A DNA stretch of 64,000 nucleotides from an uncultured Tenacibaculum sp. (GTDB lineage Bacteria > Bacteroidota > Bacteroidia > Flavobacteriales > Flavobacteriaceae): positions 1 to 64,000 of the forward strand of contig NZ_CANNBW010000014.1 in NCBI RefSeq assembly GCF_947502995.1, in the 5' to 3' direction. Within the stretch, counting starts at the first letter, position 1. Every line of letters starts with the position of its first letter. The notes beneath the pieces are model-generated. The model did no database searches. It saw nothing but the letters and a program-made list of their open reading frames with translations, and had not been told where the DNA came from. The translations under genes and the position numbers were made by a program. Positions 60,574 to 64,000 of this stretch are shown here, piece by piece.

Positions 60574-61104
60574 ATGAAAAAATTATTTTTAACAATTGCT
60601 GTGGTTGCTTTTGGATTTGCTGCAAACGCTCAAAAGAATGTTATTAAGGCTAACCCATTAGGTCTTGTATTAGGTTCTGCTGAAGTTGGTTACGAAAGAG
60701 CTATTTCTGACAACTCTTCTATCGAGGTTGCTGTTGCTTTTTCTAGCTTCGATGTAACGAGTGGAACTACAACAGTTTCTTCTAATGGTTTTGGAGTTGA
60801 AGGTAAGTATAAATTTTATTTCTCTTCTGATAAAGATGCACCAAGAGGATGGTATGGAGCTCCTGTAGTTTCTTATTCTACTTCTTCTGTTGATTCTGAT
60901 GGAGTAGATGGAAGTACAAGTTTCTTTGCTGCTGGTGCAGTAGCTGGATACCAATGGGTATTTGGTGGAGGAGATTCTGGTTTCGCTTTAGATTTAAACT
61001 TCGGAGCTCAGTACGTTTCTGCTTCAGTTGATGGAAACATTAATTCTGTTAGTATCGACGGATTCTTACCTAGATTAGGATTAGGTTTAGGTTACGCTTG
61101 GTAA
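60574..61104 (+). CDS. Outer-membrane beta-barrel protein
   Basis: A 176-aa protein with a signal peptide (MKKLFLTIAVVAFGFAANAQ, about 1-19). The mature part has alternating hydrophobic strands (SIEVAVAFSSF, GVEGKYKFYFSS, FAAGAVAGYQWVFG, GFALDLNFGAQY) ending in an aromatic residue (GLGLGYAW), the usual recognition end for BAM assembly. The ANPLGLVLGSAEVGYERAI opening is like DUF3575/OmpW-like barrels. It is followed by a terminator and a second barrel gene. Confidence 0.85.
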   Translation: MKKLFLTIAVVAFGFAANAQKNVIKANPLGLVLGSAEVGYERAISDNSSIEVAVAFSSFDVTSGTTTVSSNGFGVEGKYKFYFSSDKDAPRGWYGAPVVSYSTSSVDSDGVDGSTSFFAAGAVAGYQWVFGGGDSGFALDLNFGAQYVSASVDGNINSVSIDGFLPRLGLGLGYAW

Positions 61105-61127
61105 TCTATTATCTTATAAAGATATTT

Positions 61128-61155
61128 AAAAGGAGCCTTTTTGGCTCCTTTTTTT
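61128..61155 (+). terminator. Terminator after the first barrel gene
   Basis: A 10-bp stem AAAAGGAGCC / GGCTCCTTTT with a TTTTT loop and a T-run. Confidence 0.93.
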
Positions 61156-61184
61156 ATTTTATATTCGCAATAAATACATTATTT

Positions 61185-61697
61185 ATGAAAAAAATATTCT
61201 TTGTATTAATCATTTTATTATCTGTTAAAAGTTTATCTCAAGAACAACTAAACTTAGGAGTTAATGGAGGTATAACTATAGGTAATTTAGAGCCAGTATC
61301 AACAGCAGCTTTTGGTGTAGATGCAAATTATTTATTTGAAATTTTCGAAGGCTTAAGTGTCGGTCCATCATTAAATTTTATTTATTTTTTAACTGATGAA
61401 GTTGATGGTGTTAAACGTGATGCTTTAATGTATTTACCAATAGGTGGTGCTGTAAGATTTCAAGCTATAGACGAAAAGTTTTATGTGGGTGCAGATTTTG
61501 GGTTTGCAGTTGGAATTGCTCCTGAAGGAGATAATGGAGGTGTTTTTTTTAAACCTTTATTAGGATATAAAGTAAATGATAATATAAAATTGAATTTATT
61601 TTATTCGGGAGTAAAAAAGAAATTACCAACTTATGGCTATACTGGTTTAGGTTTAGTATTTGATGTTTTCGGAGGTTCTAATAGATATTCTTTTTAA
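61185..61697 (+). CDS. Outer-membrane beta-barrel protein
   Basis: A 170-aa protein. The start at 61185 (MKKIFFVLIILLSVKSLSQ, signal peptide) is chosen. A start at 61098 would place the terminator hairpin inside the gene and give no sensible N-terminus. The barrel-type strands (LGVNGGITIGNLEPVS, GLSVGPSLNFIYFL, YVGADFGFAVGIAPEG, LNLFYSGVKKK) resemble small porin-like OMPs, and the protein ends SNRYSF. It stands in tandem with the barrel at 60574 and 9 bp before aroQ. Confidence 0.8.
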   Translation: MKKIFFVLIILLSVKSLSQEQLNLGVNGGITIGNLEPVSTAAFGVDANYLFEIFEGLSVGPSLNFIYFLTDEVDGVKRDALMYLPIGGAVRFQAIDEKFYVGADFGFAVGIAPEGDNGGVFFKPLLGYKVNDNIKLNLFYSGVKKKLPTYGYTGLGLVFDVFGGSNRYSF

Positions 61698-61706
61698 AAT
61701 TTTAAA

Positions 61707-62120
61707 ATGAAATTAATAATCATTAACGGACCTAATTTAAATTTATTAGGAAAAAGAGAACCAACTATTTACGGAGATAGTTCATTCGAATCTTATTATG
61801 AAAATTTAAAATCTATTTATCCACAAGTTGAACTTTCTTATTTCCAGTCTAATATAGAAGGAGAAATAATAAACAAACTGCATGAAGTAGGTTTTGAATA
61901 TGATGGAATCGTTTTAAATGCTGCAGCATATACTCATACTTCTGTTGCAATTGGAGATGCAATAAAAGCAATAAAAACACCAGTTGTAGAAGTTCATATC
62001 TCAAATACTCATGCTCGTGAAGAGTTTCGTCATAAAAGTTTTATAGCTAAAAATGCTAAAGGCGTAATTTTAGGCTTTGGATTAGATAGTTATAAATTAG
62101 CAATACAAAGTTTCTTATAA
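61707..62120 (+). CDS. aroQ: 3-dehydroquinate dehydratase, type II
   Basis: Third step of the shikimate pathway. The 137-aa dodecamer-forming type II enzyme has IINGPNLNLLGKREPTIYG (about 4-22, with catalytic Tyr near 21), FQSNIEGEIINKLHE, LNAAAYTHTSVAIGDA and VHISNTHAREEFRHKS (about 97-112). It lies 9 bp after the barrel gene and may share its transcript. Confidence 0.97.
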   Translation: MKLIIINGPNLNLLGKREPTIYGDSSFESYYENLKSIYPQVELSYFQSNIEGEIINKLHEVGFEYDGIVLNAAAYTHTSVAIGDAIKAIKTPVVEVHISNTHAREEFRHKSFIAKNAKGVILGFGLDSYKLAIQSFL

Positions 62121-62228
62121 CTTTACTTAAATCTAATGTTATTAACTTAAGCTTAAAGTAAATTAAAAATAAGGCTAACAATCATTTAAACTAGTTTTTT
62201 TCATTTAGTAAAATCTAAATTTTTAAAA

Positions 62229-63380
62229 ATGAAAAAAACTTTTTTAGGTTTATCAATCTTAATCTCATGCTTTTATAGCTGTAGTGATGATAATGATACG
62301 GTAGTTGATACTAATACTTCAATCAGTTCTATCCGATTTATTGGTGAGCAAATAATTCCAGACGGATTCCAATTCAATGGAAATATAGTTGGTGGACTTT
62401 CCAGTATCGATTATGCTAACAACAAATTTTATCTAATAAGTGATGCTCCAAATGCGCCAATACGAGTATATTCAGCAGATTTAAATTATACAGAAACTGA
62501 ATTTACTTCAATAAATATTACTTCTGAAATAGAATTATTAGATACTAACAATACATCTTTTATTAATCCAATAGATCCAGAAGCTTTAAGAATAGATACT
62601 GATGCTAATAGTATTATTTGGGCTAGCGAAGGAAATATTAATAATGGAGAAAATCCTTTTATTAGAGAAGCTTCTTTAAATGGAAATTTCAAAAGAGATT
62701 TTACTATTCCGAGTATTTTTGAAGCCAAATCAATAGATACAGAAGGACCAAGGCATAATGGAGTTTTTGAAAGTATCTCTTTGAGTATAGATAAAAAAGG
62801 ATATTGGGTTGGAATGGAATTACCTTTAAAAGAAGATGGAGTTGAGCCAATTTTTGCTATGGATACAGATTCTCCTGTTAGAATAGCCTACATTAATAAA
62901 AGTACAGGCAAATTTGAAAAGCAATTTGCTTATGAATTAGACAAAGTTGCTAGAGAAGTTGTAGGCACAGGTTTTAACTTTACTGTTAATGGATTAGTTG
63001 AACTTTTAGAATACGATACAAACAAGTTTTTAGCATTAGAGAGATCCTTTACTACGGGAGCAGATGATGGTGGTAATAATGTGAAAATCTATAAAGTAGA
63101 TGCTTCTAATGCAACAGATATTTCTACTATTTCTAGTTTAAAAGGGGCAAATTATGTTAAAGCTACTAAAACATTATTATTTGATTTTGAGTTAATCAGA
63201 GATCAATTGTCGAGTATACCAGCAGGGAATGGAGCTAAGGTTGTTGATAATATTGAGGGAATTACTTTTGGTCCACGTTTAGCTAATGGAAATTTATCTA
63301 TAGTACTTGTAGCAGATAATAACTTCAGTGCTTTCGGCCAACAACTAAATCAGTTTGTTGTTTTTGAAGTTTTACCTTAA
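62229..63380 (+). CDS. Phytase-like esterase domain lipoprotein
   Basis: A 383-aa lipoprotein (lipobox in SILISCFYSC, about residues 10-19; Cys at 14 or 19). The Phytase-like beta-propeller family (PF13449) is suggested by LSSIDYANNKFYLISDAPN, the DPEALRID segment (about 117), ESISLSIDKKGYWVGMELPL, FLALERSF and GITFGPRLANGNLSIVLVADNNF. Family members are predicted esterases or phosphodiesterases; the substrate is unknown. It is a single gene closed by a terminator. Confidence 0.85.
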   Translation: MKKTFLGLSILISCFYSCSDDNDTVVDTNTSISSIRFIGEQIIPDGFQFNGNIVGGLSSIDYANNKFYLISDAPNAPIRVYSADLNYTETEFTSINITSEIELLDTNNTSFINPIDPEALRIDTDANSIIWASEGNINNGENPFIREASLNGNFKRDFTIPSIFEAKSIDTEGPRHNGVFESISLSIDKKGYWVGMELPLKEDGVEPIFAMDTDSPVRIAYINKSTGKFEKQFAYELDKVAREVVGTGFNFTVNGLVELLEYDTNKFLALERSFTTGADDGGNNVKIYKVDASNATDISTISSLKGANYVKATKTLLFDFELIRDQLSSIPAGNGAKVVDNIEGITFGPRLANGNLSIVLVADNNFSAFGQQLNQFVVFEVLP

Positions 63381-63401
63381 TCTTGAGTTTAAAAAATATT
63401 T

Positions 63402-63434
63402 AATAAGGCTTACTAATTCTAGTTAGGCCTTATT
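63402..63434. terminator. Terminator between convergent genes
   Basis: AATAAGGC / GCCTTATT with an AT-rich 17-nt loop and a T-run on the plus strand, between the phytase-like and DUF4105-like genes. Confidence 0.8.
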
Positions 63435-64000
63435 TTTTTGAAATTTTATTATAAATATATAACGTACGATTAATAATAAAATTAAAGGATATACTGGGTA
63501 AGTAAACTTTTGAATTCCAAAAAGATGTAATAAAGGCATTAAAGCTAAGAAAACCAATAAAATAGTTAAGTATTTATTTATCCATGATTTAATTTCATCT
63601 TTAGTTACAAAAAAAGCTATGATTAAATTTGGAGCAAATGCCCAAAGAAAATTAAAGTTATTTGGAGCTGTCGAGTGATTGGTGAAGAACCATAAAAAGA
63701 CAATTAGAAGACCTATCAATCCAGTGATGAATAAAATTGAAAAATCTAATATTTTAGATCTTTTTCCTTTTCTAATATCGTTATAGCTTATAAAAAGAAT
63801 GATAAAGAATAATAATGTGAAAATTAAAAAAGGACTAAAACTGTCTGCTTTTGAAGGCTTGGTCTCGAATTTTAAAAGTGTTTTGTTACTTCTAACTAAA
63901 TTCGCCTTTTCTTCATTTTTAATAGTACTTGACTTTTCAAAAATAGCATAAAGATATTCAGGTAAATACATGTACTCTTCAATTGTAGCAATTTGGTCTA
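63423..64000 (-). CDS. DUF4105-like membrane protein, C-terminal part (partial)
   Basis: The frame is open from the window edge to the stop at 63423, so only about 192 C-terminal residues are visible. It has four or five membrane segments: FLIFTLLFFIILFISY, ILFITGLIGLLIVFLWFF, FNFLWAFAPNLIIAFFV, YLTILLVFLALMPLLHLF and FTYPVYPLILLLIV. The NHSTAPNNFNFLWAFAPN segment is like the conserved region near the C-terminus of Bacteroidota DUF4105 lipoproteins. The internal ATG at 63971 is not a convincing start. Function unknown. Confidence 0.75.
   Translation of the reverse strand, partial: DQIATIEEYMYLPEYLYAIFEKSSTIKNEEKANLVRSNKTLLKFETKPSKADSFSPFLIFTLLFFIILFISYNDIRKGKRSKILDFSILFITGLIGLLIVFLWFFTNHSTAPNNFNFLWAFAPNLIIAFFVTKDEIKSWINKYLTILLVFLALMPLLHLFGIQKFTYPVYPLILLLIVRYIFIIKFQKNKA

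Noticed and set aside
60670..60954. Minus-strand frame inside the OMP gene
   Set aside because: Ser/Arg-rich translation of a Ser/Val/Gly-coding strand; the plus-strand barrel gene with signal peptide explains it.
1..64000. CRISPR array, tRNA or rRNA genes
   Set aside because: No regularly spaced repeats of 25-40 bp and no cloverleaf or rRNA-like stretches were seen by eye. A short tRNA could be missed without a covariance search.

Overview
This window looks like chromosomal DNA of an AT-rich marine-type Flavobacteriaceae (Bacteroidota), most like Tenacibaculum and its relatives. The genus is an inference from family content. The supporting signs are type IX secretion tails on two secreted enzymes, repeated TAnnTTTG promoter boxes, Bacteroidota-restricted families (DUF4199, DUF5606, YfiT-like, GEVED) and a short SRP RNA. 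No rRNA, tRNA or CRISPR array was seen.

Layout. 1-769: the 3' part of an IS3-family element, ending 16 bp from the yidC stop. 0.8-2.7 kb: yidC. 2.8-4.4 kb: a cupin and four minus-strand genes for short Cys-rich peptides with double-glycine-type leaders. 4.5-12.3 kb, all minus strand: an unknown lipoprotein, a LytTR regulator with its LytS-like kinase, a NarL-type regulator with its HisKA_3 kinase, an unknown 152-aa protein, a cytoplasmic-looking trypsin-like protease, and a 52-aa lipoprotein. This is the least ordinary region. 12.4-20.2 kb: a ZIP transporter, two methyltransferases, a pentapeptide protein, HU, fmt, recQ, a small ATPase and a DUF493 protein. 20.2-25.0 kb: an envelope-biogenesis operon of three SurA/parvulin-type factors followed by a MoxR ATPase. 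25.0-27.9 kb: a large modular secreted endonuclease I. 28-38 kb: pheT, pyrD, a LysE exporter, lon and small genes. 38-46 kb: a CxxS thioredoxin-like protein, a secreted subtilisin, and housekeeping genes (mazG, def, ruvX, dapD). 46.3-58.5 kb: a glycan and envelope region with seven glycosyltransferases, an MsbA-like ABC exporter and a phosphohexomutase, interrupted by the tRNA genes for Sua5/YrdC and the CCA enzyme. 58.5-64 kb: DUF4199, SRP RNA, a fifth leader peptide, xerD, two outer-membrane barrels, aroQ, a phytase-like lipoprotein and the C-terminal part of a DUF4105-like protein.

How the parts fit. Most of the window is ordinary core genome in short operons closed by strong hairpin terminators. 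The noteworthy elements are: (i) five leader peptides whose mature parts all carry an even number of cysteines (6, 8, 6, 4, 2) and have no transporter next to them; (ii) a protease / unknown / histidine kinase / NarL-type regulator operon, with a perfect 7-2-7 inverted heptamer upstream that fits the NarL-type binding rule; (iii) a run of eight G in codons 12-15 of a glycosyltransferase, where loss or gain of one G stops translation within a few codons, as in contingency loci; (iv) several ordered repeats in intergenic DNA.
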